The position numbers and the translations under genes are program-made. Source: Chryseobacterium pennae (lineage in GTDB: Bacteria > Bacteroidota > Bacteroidia > Flavobacteriales > Weeksellaceae). Taken from it: 64,000 nt of DNA. A model generated the notes under the pieces. That model worked only from the letters and a program-made list of their open reading frames with translations, was not told the origin of the DNA and made no database searches. Below, piece by piece: positions 9,195 through 19,380 of this stretch (its first letter is position 1; every line of letters starts with the position of its first letter). The stretch lies in the NCBI RefSeq assembly GCF_003385515.1, contig NZ_QNVT01000011.1:1-64000 (forward strand), read 5' to 3'.

Positions 9195-10343
9195 TTAACG
9201 TTCGTTGTTGGATGTTTCTTCACCAATGTTCCAGGTAAGACCGAAACGGAGTGTGTTATCCAATGCCGTGTTTATTTTAGACATATTGATCAGATAAGAA
9301 AGATCAAGCCCGAAAGAACGGTACTTTAATCCGATACCTGCTGTAGCAAACTGTCTTGCTCCCTGCTCTTCACTTTCATGGAAGTAACCTCCTCTTACAG
9401 AAAAAGCATTGTCATAAGAATATTCTAAAGCACCACTGTACATGATACTGTTTTTATTTTTAAATGATTTTCCGATACCGGCAATTGGACCTACATTCGG
9501 AATTTCGTATCTAGGCTCTCTGTAAGCATTTAATCCAACGTATTCAGATCCTGGTACCAAAAGTTTTGAACCTTCCACGGAGATTCCGATTCTGTTCATA
9601 TCATCCATATACATATCATATCCAACCCCTAATCTTGCCATAGTTGGAAGATAAGATCTTGATTCTTCATTTCCGGTATAGTCAAGTTTCGGACCAAGGT
9701 TCTGGATGGCTAAACCTGCATTTAATTTACCATCATATCCTCCAAAACTTGAGAATCTCTCGGAAGTATAGTATGCTGAAATATCTACAGCAAAAGAGTT
9801 TGCTGCTTTAAGGGTATTATCTGTATTGAATCCTCCGGCTAAGTCTGAACGGATAAATCTACCTGTAACAGCCATGGAGTAGGAGTCAGAAAGTTTAAGA
9901 CCATAGGCAACATCAATGGAGAATTCATTAGGTTTTGATACCCCATTGGAAGTAACATCATTACCTACCAGCTGAGTAAGGTCTACTTCCCCCATGTTGA
10001 AGTAATAGATACTCGCGGAAATAGTAGATCTTTCATCCTGTCCAAGAAATTTATGGAAAGATCCATATAATAAGAATACATCATTGGTAAGTTTTCCCAT
10101 ATAGGGTGTATAGGTAAGACCTATGGAAGAACTTGTTCTGCTGAAAGGATATTTAGCTGCATTCCAAAATTGTGAAAATGCATCAGGAGAGGTTGCTACC
10201 CCTTGATCTCCCATACCTCCCGATCTTGCATCTGGCGCAATTCTCAGGAAAGGAGCTCCGGTAAGTACAGGGTTTATTTGTGAATAACCCAGAAAACCAG
10301 CACTTAACCCAAGTCCTAAAAGCAGTTTAGTAGTTAAATTCAT
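9195..10343 (-). CDS. porV: Type IX secretion system outer membrane channel protein PorV
   Basis: A 382-residue outer-membrane barrel of the FadL-like fold. It starts with a signal peptide (residues 1-21, ending GYSQ) and then the PorV signature INPVLTGAPFLRIAPDARSG with GGMGDQGVATSPDAFSQFWN. PorV shuttles secreted cargo from the SprA translocon to the PorU sortase at the cell surface in the type IX system. The next gene upstream on the same strand is porU, 59 bases away, so the two are probably co-transcribed; the same pairing is known in other Flavobacteriia. Length and motifs are full. Confidence 0.95.
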   Translation of the reverse strand: MNLTTKLLLGLGLSAGFLGYSQINPVLTGAPFLRIAPDARSGGMGDQGVATSPDAFSQFWNAAKYPFSRTSSSIGLTYTPYMGKLTNDVFLLYGSFHKFLGQDERSTISASIYYFNMGEVDLTQLVGNDVTSNGVSKPNEFSIDVAYGLKLSDSYSMAVTGRFIRSDLAGGFNTDNTLKAANSFAVDISAYYTSERFSSFGGYDGKLNAGLAIQNLGPKLDYTGNEESRSYLPTMARLGVGYDMYMDDMNRIGISVEGSKLLVPGSEYVGLNAYREPRYEIPNVGPIAGIGKSFKNKNSIMYSGALEYSYDNAFSVRGGYFHESEEQGARQFATAGIGLKYRSFGLDLSYLINMSKINTALDNTLRFGLTWNIGEETSNNER

Positions 10344-10402
10344 ATATTGTCTTTTATATATTATCAGTTTTTTATTAATTTTATTGTCTATGTTTTATAT
10401 AA

Positions 10403-13400
10403 TTATTTCAAAAGTACCATTTTTTCTACAGCTGTGGCACTTCCTTTGCACTTTTCTTGGTTTTGACTTTTTGCAAATATCTTAAAAATATATGTACCTT
10501 TTGCAACAGTTGCCCCAAAATCATCTCTTCCATCCCATTCTATAGCCTGACGGGGAGTTCTGAATCCCTGTAAGAACGGTTCTGCAACCACTGCCTGAGA
10601 TAAGGTTCTTACTAATCTTCCGGTTATGGTATAAATCTGCACATTTACATTCAGTATATCATCGCAATTATGTTCAAACTGAACATATGTCTTATTGGTG
10701 AATGGATTCGGCCAGTTCAATGGACGGTTGATTATCAGATGCTGGTCAGCTTCATCCTTAACCTCAAAATTTAACGTAGCAGTTGTCGAATTATTGTTTA
10801 TATCCCAAACTTTAAATGTTAATTGATGTTGTCCGACCGGAAGATTCCTGAAAGGATAGCTTACATTTCCTTTTTGATACTCAGCAAGACTCGGGTTTAA
10901 GCATCCGTTTCCTTCCCCGGGAGAATAAAAATCATTCAGAATAACAGTATTGATCACCTGACCATCTAAATATACAGTAATGTCATGACCTATCCCTGAT
11001 CCTGCAGAATTAATTCCTGTATCATCTGTAAGACATGCCAGAAGCATTGGGTTCTGGTTAGTAATTCCACCATCAGCAAAGTTGGTATTGTTCATATACA
11101 GCTTTACTTTTGGCGGCTGGTTATCATTAATTCCGTTAGGATTGATGTCTCCAATCTGTACAGCCTGATTATTGAATACATCGGTTGCTTTATTGTCTGC
11201 ATAGCCCATTATTCTTCCTTCTCCAACAGCATAATTGATGTCTTTCGGAACATAAAATTCTGCAGTGAACACACCGTTTACTGCAATTCCTGATGCTTTT
11301 ACAATAGCACTTCCTTCTTCTGTATAATTAAGTATAGGGTGAGACCAGTTATTATTGTTCAGCGTTTTCTTATTCAGTCTTTTATCAAAAATATTTATAG
11401 AAACCCTTCCGTTGAAAGTATTGTTCAAAGTTCCGTTAGGGTTATTGATGTGTCCTTTTATTTTAACAAAATCAAGTCCACGGATCAATCCCGGGACAGG
11501 TGTTTCAATATTGTCAATGGTAAGTAATCTTTGAGGTCTGCTAAGTTTCATCGCCGGATCACCCAGTAAATTTACTCTTAAATGGTTCTCATTAACTCCT
11601 TTTTCCTTTTTTGCGTTTAGATGGGCATACCCTAACGTATTGAAGTCATCATTGGCCAATTTGAAAATATTTCTGGTAAAAATATCGGTGAAAGTACGCC
11701 CATAACCAATATCTATGGCACGGCTTGAAGTGACCATTGTAGCAGGACCTCCCTGCTTAAGCTTCATGAACTGCTCTCCTGCAGAATTGGTAGAAGGCTC
11801 GTCCCACAATGTAAACTCACAGGTTATGGTAGATACCAAAGGGAATCTGCTGTATACACTGGTGAAGTTATTGGAATTTTGTACCTCTGTAGTGGTTAAT
11901 ATCCTTTCCTGGGCCCAACCGTTGACTCCTCCATGTCCAAAATAGAATAAATATAAGCTGTTTCCTATACTGTTGGAGATGGCCTGGTTTACCTGTGGAT
12001 ATCTTGGTCCTGCTGCAGTACTTTGCATGGTAAAAGCATCCAGGTACAGTTTTCTTACATTATATTCTTTCAGAGTCGGTACACCCGGCTGTTCAAATAT
12101 ATCGACCAGTGCTTTATTCATAACATCATGGAAAGGGCTGCCACCTTCTTCATTATCATCTACCACAAAATCCAGTTTCATTCTCCAGTCTCCAAAAGGA
12201 CTTGATTGTCCCGGAAGGGCATTGTAATATGCTAGAGTTTTATCAATCATATTAGCAGCCTCCGTATTATTGGTAGCAGGAATTCTTCCTACAGGCAGAT
12301 TCGGCAAATTGTATCCTATATTAGTGGCAGTCTGCGGCTGAGTCATTACAATATAGTCATCCGTAACGTAGGACTGTACATAATCTGAGGAATGCTCGCT
12401 TTGATACGCTGAAACAATATTGTTATTACCAGATATTCTGTTCTTGTAGTCATAAGAAGCATCTCCCAGAATGAATACATACTGAAGTCTGCCTTGCGGG
12501 GTATTTAATTTGGTAACGAAATCCCTTACTGCGGTAATATCCTTACTTCCGTTTCCAAATTCTTCATAGACCTTATTTACATCTACAATTTCTACTTTGT
12601 AATTGTTTTTTGTCTGATGATAGTTGGCCAGTCTTTGTGCCTGTCCCATCAGTTCAGGTACAGTAAGGATCAAATAATCTATATTAGAGATCGCAGAGAG
12701 GTTCTGATTGGCAATTCTTCCTACAAACTGAGGCGTAAAAGCAGCATCAGCACGGAAGGCTACAAATTCATTATTGAAATCTGTACTGGAAGCTTTATAT
12801 GCAAAATTGAAAAACCCTGTTCCCGTTTTATTGACTCTTCTGTTGGCATTGGTGATATCAGTAACATCCCATACCTGTTCTATAGAAGACGCATTAGAAA
12901 TACTGAAACCATAATCTGTATTACTTCCGCTTATTATAGAATAATCCCTGAAGTTCATCTGAGAACCGTTGAATGCAAGATTCTCTTTATACTGTACCTC
13001 CAGGTAATCAAAGTAGAATGTTCCGTTAGGGTTTTTAGAAATATCCGGATTGTATTTCAATGTGATCTGATTTCCGCTTTGGTTGGTAATAAAACCATTA
13101 TATCTCATCGGATAATAATTGTACTGATAGGTTGGGTCATCAGTAGGAACGGAATTATGGTACAGGTTCAGATCATTGATTTTAATATCAATGGAATTCA
13201 GCTGTGACCTGTATCCTATTACTTGTGATCTGTATTTTATGATATCATTAGGCTGTATAGGCGAATTGGTGGTCAGAGTAATAACCTTTTCAGTACTGAA
13301 AGGAGTATCTTCTACCCATATTCTACCTACTTTCAATAAATTTTTCTGATCATTGTTGATCACCTGGTAGCTATCGTAGCGGGTAATCATCTGAGCAGGT

Positions 13401-14299
13401 AAATCCCCATCTATAGTTGCGACTCTTTTCCCTGCACCTTTATCAAAGTTGATATAATAATAGGCAGAGTCATCATATATATTTTTGAGATTGTTACTTG
13501 TATCGGATCTTGTTTCTCTTCTCTTAAAGCCTTTCCCATTATTGGTATCATAAAGATTGTAACCGTTCGGACCCTGTGCATAGAATAAAGCATAATCATT
13601 ATCATTCCATATTCCGTCATCTTCACCCGCTACCTGAATAGCGTTTTCCTGTAAAGAATTATATCGCGGGTCCTGATTGAATTCAGGCAGCATGACTCCT
13701 CCGTTTCCGTAAACTCTGAGATTTTTTGGATTTACAGAAGCAGGATTAATTCCGTTATCTCTTAAAAACTGTGCCGTGATTTTGAAGATTCCGGATTTAT
13801 CCACCTTTATTTTATAAAAGTTTCCGCTGGCAAGAGGATTGACTGTAGTTCCTATTTTATTGGTGCCTCCAAAAGTATTGATAGGAGTAGAAGCTTCTGA
13901 AACATTAAACGAAGACAATCTCTGAACCTGCCCATTTATATTTTTAAACAGACCTACACTGATACCTGCATATCTTTCTCCATCTAATGTATAATAGGTT
14001 ACTTCAGCAATGTCATGATCAGGAAGTACTCCTTTTTTGAGTTCATATAAATCCTGGTTGGAAACTCCATCCCAGACAAGATCCGAAATTTTCAGCTCCT
14101 TTTCTCCGATTTTTTGCTTGGTTACTATAAAAACATTATTTTGGCTGAAAGAAAAACCTTCATTTTTAAAGTTGGGAAGATTTAATTTTGTCTCACCAAA
14201 ATCCTGAATTTTAGAACCATTCCATTCTATGGTGTTTCTTTGGGCGTAAAGTGTTGATGCAAAAGCGATTAAAGATAAAAGCGTGATTTTTCGTTTCAT
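10403..14299 (-). CDS. porU: Type IX secretion system sortase PorU
   Basis: A 1298-residue surface protein with a signal peptide (residues 1-19) and a gingipain-like C25 protease domain in the middle. The catalytic pair is visible as FGHGG (His about 789) and TITCEF (Cys about 827). PorU cuts off the C-terminal signal of secreted proteins and attaches them to the cell surface. The C-terminal region (WPNPFTNKTYVQF to GTYIFKI) is a FlgD-like beta domain related to type IX sorting domains. It lies directly upstream of porV, and gldJ starts divergently about 165 bases away. This is the conserved gliding/secretion locus of Flavobacteriia. Confidence 0.95.
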   Translation of the reverse strand: MKRKITLLSLIAFASTLYAQRNTIEWNGSKIQDFGETKLNLPNFKNEGFSFSQNNVFIVTKQKIGEKELKISDLVWDGVSNQDLYELKKGVLPDHDIAEVTYYTLDGERYAGISVGLFKNINGQVQRLSSFNVSEASTPINTFGGTNKIGTTVNPLASGNFYKIKVDKSGIFKITAQFLRDNGINPASVNPKNLRVYGNGGVMLPEFNQDPRYNSLQENAIQVAGEDDGIWNDNDYALFYAQGPNGYNLYDTNNGKGFKRRETRSDTSNNLKNIYDDSAYYYINFDKGAGKRVATIDGDLPAQMITRYDSYQVINNDQKNLLKVGRIWVEDTPFSTEKVITLTTNSPIQPNDIIKYRSQVIGYRSQLNSIDIKINDLNLYHNSVPTDDPTYQYNYYPMRYNGFITNQSGNQITLKYNPDISKNPNGTFYFDYLEVQYKENLAFNGSQMNFRDYSIISGSNTDYGFSISNASSIEQVWDVTDITNANRRVNKTGTGFFNFAYKASSTDFNNEFVAFRADAAFTPQFVGRIANQNLSAISNIDYLILTVPELMGQAQRLANYHQTKNNYKVEIVDVNKVYEEFGNGSKDITAVRDFVTKLNTPQGRLQYVFILGDASYDYKNRISGNNNIVSAYQSEHSSDYVQSYVTDDYIVMTQPQTATNIGYNLPNLPVGRIPATNNTEAANMIDKTLAYYNALPGQSSPFGDWRMKLDFVVDDNEEGGSPFHDVMNKALVDIFEQPGVPTLKEYNVRKLYLDAFTMQSTAAGPRYPQVNQAISNSIGNSLYLFYFGHGGVNGWAQERILTTTEVQNSNNFTSVYSRFPLVSTITCEFTLWDEPSTNSAGEQFMKLKQGGPATMVTSSRAIDIGYGRTFTDIFTRNIFKLANDDFNTLGYAHLNAKKEKGVNENHLRVNLLGDPAMKLSRPQRLLTIDNIETPVPGLIRGLDFVKIKGHINNPNGTLNNTFNGRVSINIFDKRLNKKTLNNNNWSHPILNYTEEGSAIVKASGIAVNGVFTAEFYVPKDINYAVGEGRIMGYADNKATDVFNNQAVQIGDINPNGINDNQPPKVKLYMNNTNFADGGITNQNPMLLACLTDDTGINSAGSGIGHDITVYLDGQVINTVILNDFYSPGEGNGCLNPSLAEYQKGNVSYPFRNLPVGQHQLTFKVWDINNNSTTATLNFEVKDEADQHLIINRPLNWPNPFTNKTYVQFEHNCDDILNVNVQIYTITGRLVRTLSQAVVAEPFLQGFRTPRQAIEWDGRDDFGATVAKGTYIFKIFAKSQNQEKCKGSATAVEKMVLLK

Positions 14300-14464
14300 G
14301 TTTATTATTGAAATTGCTAAATTACAAAATAAATGAAAATTTTAGAATTAAATTGCAATACAATAAAATTAATTTGTTATCGTTGTTCAAAAAAATCAAA
14401 TCTTTATTTGATTTATTGAATAATTTATTTTTTCTTTGTACTCTTGAAAATATTTATATCGACT

Positions 14465-16066
14465 ATGAAAAAACTAAAGTTGTTTTCATTAATAGCATTA
14501 AGTTCTACACTTGCATTAACCAGCTGTGGCGGATCAGGAACCAGCAAAGGTGGCGGTACCAAAAAATTTGTCAGTAAAACGGGTTGGAAGCCAAACGAAA
14601 AACAGGGTTGGTTTTTTGCAGGAAAGCAACAGAAGCAGAAGGGTTGGCCGGGAATGGTATATGTAGAAGGAGGAACTTTTACAATGGGATTAGTGAAAGA
14701 TGATGTTATGCACGATTGGAATAACACGCCGCGCAGAATGCAGGTAAGTTCATTCTTTATCGGAGAAACAGAAATTACTAACTACGAATACCGCGAATAC
14801 CTTACATGGTTGAAGTATGTATTCCCACCAAGTGACCCTAGCTTTAAGGAGATCTATAACGGTGCTTTACCGGATACCTTATTATGGGACAACAAATTAT
14901 CTAGAAACGATTATAATGAAACCTATCTACGTTCTCCGGAATTCGATTATTATCCGGTAGTAGGAGTTTCTTGGACACAGGCAAACAGATACTGTGAATG
15001 GCTGACAGACAGAGCGAACGAAAAAGCTTTGATGCAGGCAGGTATTATTGCTAAAGATATGTATATCAACGAATCCAATAACCAGGGAGGAACAGCATTT
15101 AACATGGATAAATTCAAAGCGAATGATCCGGAAATGCAAGGATATATCAACGAAAAAAGAATGCAGCAAAAATCTGGTATGAAAACTACCAACCAAAGAT
15201 TATTGTCGGCAAACAGAGCTCCTAATGGTGCAATGGTTCAAAAATTCAGACTTCCTACAGAAGTTGAATGGGAATATGCAGCTTTAGGAATGGCAAAAAA
15301 CAGAGAATATAACCAATACCTTGGTAAAAAACCAGAAATCGAAAGATTAAGAGGTACCAAAGGAAGAGAAAGAGGTATGTTCCTTGAGAACTTTAAAATG
15401 GGTAAAGGAGATTACTCTGGTATCGCTGGATGGAAAAACGATGGGTCTGCACAGACTTCAGACGTAAGACAATATCCGTCTAACGACCTTGGAATCTATG
15501 GAATGTATGGTAACGTTGCAGAATGGACTGCCGATGTTTACAGACCGATCATTGATGAAGATTACAACGACTTCAATTACTACAGAGGAAATATGCCTCA
15601 GGCTATCGTAAAAAATGGAGACGGAACTTACAAAATGGTTGATGAAGGTACCATTAAGTATGATACTTTAGCGGATGGTAGATTAGTCTACAAAGGTCTT
15701 CCGGGACAATTCGAAAGAGAAACGATTGCTGACTACAGAAACTATAGAGATGGTGACAGACAATCTTCTTTAGAGTATTACAGAGCTTCAGATTCTGCTT
15801 CAGGATTTAATATGTACAATGCTCCTAAAAAAAGCTTTGTTGTAGATGCTAGCGGTAGAGTTAAGATGCAGAAAGATACCAAAGACAGAACATCCGGAAT
15901 TTCTAACGATGTTAGAGTTGTAAAAGGAGGTTCTTGGCAAGATACTGCGTACTGGCTGGACCCGGGACAAAGAAGATATAAAAATCAGGGCAGGGCTTAT
16001 GGTTGGATTGGTTTCCGTGTTGCACAGGATGCCAGAACTAATGATAAGAACAGAACTAGAAGATAA
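14465..16066 (+). CDS. gldJ: Gliding motility lipoprotein GldJ
   Basis: A 533-residue lipoprotein. The signal peptide ends with a lipobox (ALTSC, Cys about 21) followed by a glycine-rich linker. The body is a formylglycine-generating-enzyme-like (sulfatase-modifying factor) domain, visible as WPGMVYVEGGTFTMG, FRLPTEVEWEYAAL, YGMYGNVAEW and VKGGSWQD. In GldJ this domain is structural, not known to be enzymatic. GldJ is required for gliding and for stability of the GldK-N part of the type IX motor. ATG at 14465 is chosen over an in-frame TTG 21 bases upstream because it directly begins the signal peptide (MKKLKLF). Confidence 0.95.
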   Translation: MKKLKLFSLIALSSTLALTSCGGSGTSKGGGTKKFVSKTGWKPNEKQGWFFAGKQQKQKGWPGMVYVEGGTFTMGLVKDDVMHDWNNTPRRMQVSSFFIGETEITNYEYREYLTWLKYVFPPSDPSFKEIYNGALPDTLLWDNKLSRNDYNETYLRSPEFDYYPVVGVSWTQANRYCEWLTDRANEKALMQAGIIAKDMYINESNNQGGTAFNMDKFKANDPEMQGYINEKRMQQKSGMKTTNQRLLSANRAPNGAMVQKFRLPTEVEWEYAALGMAKNREYNQYLGKKPEIERLRGTKGRERGMFLENFKMGKGDYSGIAGWKNDGSAQTSDVRQYPSNDLGIYGMYGNVAEWTADVYRPIIDEDYNDFNYYRGNMPQAIVKNGDGTYKMVDEGTIKYDTLADGRLVYKGLPGQFERETIADYRNYRDGDRQSSLEYYRASDSASGFNMYNAPKKSFVVDASGRVKMQKDTKDRTSGISNDVRVVKGGSWQDTAYWLDPGQRRYKNQGRAYGWIGFRVAQDARTNDKNRTRR

Positions 16067-16087
16067 TATTTATCAAAAAATACTTTT

Positions 16088-16119
16088 AAAAAACCTTCCG
16101 GATTTTCGGAAGGTTTTTT
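16088..16119 (+). terminator. Terminator of gldJ
   Basis: AAAAAACCTTCCG and CGGAAGGTTTTTT form a perfect stem around a short loop, 22 bases after the gldJ stop. Confidence 0.85.
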
Positions 16120-16209
16120 ATTTTTGAACCATGAAATTGCTTGACTGAAAAATTCTGAAATACTAATGCAGATTTAGCGATTTCTATTTGAAAATATATA
16201 TAGTTCCAC

Positions 16210-17481
16210 ATGAATATAGAACAGTTTTATCCTTTGCTTTTACAAGCCGGTAAAGTAACGATTGATAGCCGAAAAATAGACAGAAATGACATTTTTTTCG
16301 CATTTTCCGGTGATAATTTTAATGCAGCAACCCTGGCGGAAAAAGCCATTGATGACGGAGCCTTAGCTGCCATTGTTGAACAGCCTGAGTTTGAAAATAA
16401 GGATAGAAATATCTTCTATGTTCCGTCTACACTCGAATTCCTGCAGCAATTGGCCATCTACCACAGAAGTAAACTGAATATTCCCTTTATAGGCCTTACA
16501 GGCAGTAATGGGAAAACAACCACTAAAGAGCTGATCCATGCCGTGTTGTCTGAGAGGTTTAATGTTCAGTATACATATGGAAACCTCAATAATCATATCG
16601 GAGTTCCACTGACGATTCTTTCCATTAAGCCGGAGCATGAAATGGCTGTGATTGAAATGGGGGCTAATCATCAGAAGGAAATAGAATTCCTTTGTACCAT
16701 TTCACAGCCGGATTTCGGATATATTACCAATTTTGGAAAAGCACACCTGGAAGGTTTCGGCGGTTTTGAAGGTGTAATTAAAGGGAAGTCTGAGCTTTAT
16801 GATTATCTTAAAGAAAATCATCAGACAATTATCATTAACGAAAATGACCCTGTTCAGGTTGAAAAAACAGAAAACTATTCACCTAAGATCACTTTTGGAA
16901 AAGCAGGGTCAGATTATGATTTTAAACCGTGTACAGAAGATCATTTTGTAGGACTGATTTATCAGGGAGAAAAAACCGTATCTAAACTGACCGGAGAGTA
17001 TAACTTTACCAACCTTTGCGCTGCAGCAAGTCTTGGCCTTCATTTTGGAATCAGCTTTGAAAAAATAAAGCATGCAGTAGAACAGTATACCCCAACCAAT
17101 ATGCGTTCGCAGGTGGTGAAAAAAGAGAACAGAACATTAGTGTTGGATACTTACAATGCCAACCCAAGTTCAATGACTGCATCATTAAATAACTTTATCA
17201 CGTTTGAGGGCCGTAAAACCATTATCATCGGTGATATGCTGGAATTGGGCACAGAGAGTGAAAAAGAGCATCAGAATATCTTGGAATTGGCCAGAACTCT
17301 TGGTTTTGATACCATCATTACAGTAGGGAAACACTTTAAAGGAGTGAATTCATCAGACCTGGCTTTTGAAAATACTGCTGAACTGACAGCATATTTACAG
17401 CAAAATAAAATTCAGTCAGAAAATATACTGTTGAAAGGATCAAGAGGAATAGCACTGGAAAAGGTAATTGATTTTATTTAG
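16210..17481 (+). CDS. murF: UDP-MurNAc-tripeptide--D-alanyl-D-alanine ligase
   Basis: A 423-residue cytoplasmic Mur ligase that adds D-Ala-D-Ala to the UDP-MurNAc tripeptide, the last cytoplasmic step of the peptidoglycan stem peptide. The ATP-binding P-loop GSNGKTTT is at residues 98-105, the VIEMGANHQKEI segment follows, and the C-terminal ligase domain has LDTYNANPSSM and GDMLELG. Length is normal. The gldJ-murF order is conserved in related genomes. Its last bases overlap the convergent NUDIX gene by 8. Confidence 0.95.
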   Translation: MNIEQFYPLLLQAGKVTIDSRKIDRNDIFFAFSGDNFNAATLAEKAIDDGALAAIVEQPEFENKDRNIFYVPSTLEFLQQLAIYHRSKLNIPFIGLTGSNGKTTTKELIHAVLSERFNVQYTYGNLNNHIGVPLTILSIKPEHEMAVIEMGANHQKEIEFLCTISQPDFGYITNFGKAHLEGFGGFEGVIKGKSELYDYLKENHQTIIINENDPVQVEKTENYSPKITFGKAGSDYDFKPCTEDHFVGLIYQGEKTVSKLTGEYNFTNLCAAASLGLHFGISFEKIKHAVEQYTPTNMRSQVVKKENRTLVLDTYNANPSSMTASLNNFITFEGRKTIIIGDMLELGTESEKEHQNILELARTLGFDTIITVGKHFKGVNSSDLAFENTAELTAYLQQNKIQSENILLKGSRGIALEKVIDFI

Positions 17482-18085
17482 CCTTTAAAGCCCAGAATTC
17501 CTTTACAATAAGTTTAATATTTTTGAATGTGCTTGGGAAAACTTCATCCTCAATCTGAAGAGTGTTTTTCCAGGCAACTTCAGTAATTCCTTCTTCGATC
17601 TGTGGCTTTGAAGTATCTTCACCATTGAAGTTCATTTCAAACCAATGAGTACATTTCAGGATTTTCTCACCGTTTCTTTCAATATAGATGTGATAAGTAG
17701 TATTGATAAACTGTACAAGTTCCACATCCTTTAAACCGGTTTCTTCTTCAATTTCCCTTACTGCAGATTCTTCCCTGGATTCTCCCTTTTCCATCTTTCC
17801 TTTTGGAAGATCCCATTTGCCTAGCCTTCTGATGAAAAGCATTTCACCTTCAGGCTTGATAACCAGTCCTCCAGCCGCTTCTATAATTCTGAACAGTTTT
17901 TGGAACTCCTGCCAGATCTCATCAATATTCTCACCATAAACATTAAGTTCGTTTACAGAAGTATTTTCTAAAAGATCCAATGCGATCTCTAAAGTCGTGA
18001 AACTTTCATACCCAAGTTTTTTTTCAAGTTCTTCGGGATGCTTAGATATCAATAATTTTTTTTCGTTCACAAAAACTTTATACAT
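17474..18085 (-). CDS. NUDIX hydrolase
   Basis: A 203-residue protein with the NUDIX box at residues 96-118 (GKMEKGESREESAVREIEEE, then TGL), preceded by RRLGKWDLPKG, which is typical of enzymes that act on nucleoside diphosphate derivatives. About 70 N-terminal residues form an extra helical domain of unknown role. The substrate cannot be read from the sequence. It converges with murF, overlapping by 8 bases. Confidence 0.88.
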   Translation of the reverse strand: MYKVFVNEKKLLISKHPEELEKKLGYESFTTLEIALDLLENTSVNELNVYGENIDEIWQEFQKLFRIIEAAGGLVIKPEGEMLFIRRLGKWDLPKGKMEKGESREESAVREIEEETGLKDVELVQFINTTYHIYIERNGEKILKCTHWFEMNFNGEDTSKPQIEEGITEVAWKNTLQIEDEVFPSTFKNIKLIVKEFWALKAK

Positions 18086-18612
18086 CTCAGATAGTTATAG
18101 TTAGTATTGATCCTTAGGGAGTAATGGTTTTAATATACGATAAAACAGATGGTTTTTACCGTGCTTTATACCACAATTTATACGCAAATATATCAAAATA
18201 TAGCAACAAAATATACCTCTTTAAGTGCTTTATTTTTCTTAATGAGAACAATTGTTTGGTTTTTTATTATAATATTCTTTCTTGAATTGTATTATTTTGA
18301 AGAAGCTTTTTTTAATAGATTTAAGATTTGAACAATTATGGAAAAATTACACAGACAAAGGTATTTTTCCTGGTGATAGTTCAAAGTATGAAAATCAATG
18401 CGCAATCCGGATGAAGGTAGCATTTCAATAGGGATGATGATTAGTTTTTAGCTACAATATGCTCCTTTCGTAATTAATTTCTTTTAGGAAGATACTTCCG
18501 TCTTTAAAAGTATGCTTTGGATAACGTCTTTGTCTATTTTTTTTATAATTTTGTTGTTATCATAAATGTAAAGAAGCTTATCTTTATAAGAATTTAAATA
18601 CAGAATAAAAAA
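18086..18612. other. 527-base gap with no recognised gene
   Basis: Only short A/T-rich frames are seen, such as a hydrophobic 60-codon frame at 18149-18331 that lacks a convincing start region. No terminator or repeat was found. In related Flavobacteriia, from memory, orotate phosphoribosyltransferase (pyrE) lies between the NUDIX and SRPBCC genes; no trace of it is visible here. Confidence 0.5.
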
Positions 18613-19002
18613 ATGAATTTAGAAGGACGAAAAATTATTGTCAATAAATCATCTAAGGAGTTAAGTGAATTACTGAAAACTCCTGAAAATTACAAAGATT
18701 TCATGCCGGATGGTCTTCAGAAATTTGAAACAAGAGATAATGGTTTTAAATTCGGATTACAGGGAATGCCGGAAATCGCATTAAAGATAGATGAGGTAAC
18801 TGATCAGAAAGCTATATTGAAATCTGCAAGTTCAAGCCTGGATTTCTCTTTAACAGCTACTTTAAATCCTATCAATGAAAACCAGACAGAAGTTCAGATG
18901 TTGTTTGAAGGGAAGTTCAATCCGTTCATCAAAATGATGGTAGAAAAGCCATTACAGAACTTTATCAATACATTGACAGATAAGATCGAAGCTTATAAAT
19001 AA
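18613..19002 (+). CDS. SRPBCC family protein
   Basis: A 129-residue cytoplasmic protein that looks like a small START/Bet v1-type (SRPBCC) ligand-binding domain. It begins with MNLEGRKIIVNKSSKELSE and has the PENYKDFMPDGLQKFE helix region and a C-terminal amphipathic helix (VEKPLQNFINTLTDKIEAY). The ligand is unknown. It is followed at once by a strong terminator, so it is the last gene of its transcript. Confidence 0.75.
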   Translation: MNLEGRKIIVNKSSKELSELLKTPENYKDFMPDGLQKFETRDNGFKFGLQGMPEIALKIDEVTDQKAILKSASSSLDFSLTATLNPINENQTEVQMLFEGKFNPFIKMMVEKPLQNFINTLTDKIEAYK

Positions 19003-19003
19003 T

Positions 19004-19033
19004 AAAAAAACCTTCAGAAATGAAGGTTTTTTT
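19004..19033 (+). terminator. Terminator of the SRPBCC gene
   Basis: AAAACCTTCA and TGAAGGTTTT pair around a GAAA loop and run into a T tract, directly after the stop codon. A/T runs on both sides allow bidirectional use. Confidence 0.85.
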
Positions 19034-19380
19034 ATGACTACTGGTTCTTTTCTCTTTTGTTGATTTATATTTTGACACAGTTGTTTCTTTATTTCTGAAA
19101 TTAGCTTGTAATGGAATCATTTGTTGGGCAGACAACCCACAGAATTGTTTGCCGATTTTATTAAGAAATCCAGAGCTGGTACTAAGCATTTTTTGAATAA
19201 GCTTCAACACTTCGGTCGTTCACAAATTTCTTTTCCAATAAAGATCTGAACCGATAAAAATGTTATTGTATATAGGTATCTCTCCGCACATTGTAAATAC
19301 TTGCATACTATCGGTTGAGAACCACAAGTAATTGGTATAGAAGTGATCTGATCAAATGATTGCTGTCATTTTGAAGCTGT
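19034..19380. other. About 350 bases without a clear gene
   Basis: A minus-strand frame near 19055-19210 reads like protein (LSAQQMIPLQANFRNKE, then SKYKSTKEKRTSS) but has no good start, and it continues through the terminator of the neighbouring gene. It could be a decayed fragment. Nothing else is recognised. Confidence 0.35.

Noticed and set aside
12617..13207. A 196-codon open frame on the + strand inside porU
   Set aside because: It is antisense to a fully conserved sortase gene, has no domain, and its composition is that of a reverse-strand shadow.
14444..14464. Upstream TTG start for gldJ
   Set aside because: It would add seven residues before a standard lipoprotein signal peptide that begins at ATG 14465.
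18149..18331. A 60-codon hydrophobic frame between the NUDIX and SRPBCC genes
   Set aside because: Composition follows the A/T-rich background, with no ribosome binding site or known similarity.
18965..19210. An 81-codon minus-strand frame across a terminator
   Set aside because: It runs through the terminator and into the SRPBCC gene, with only a GTG start; at most a decayed fragment, noted under the gap.
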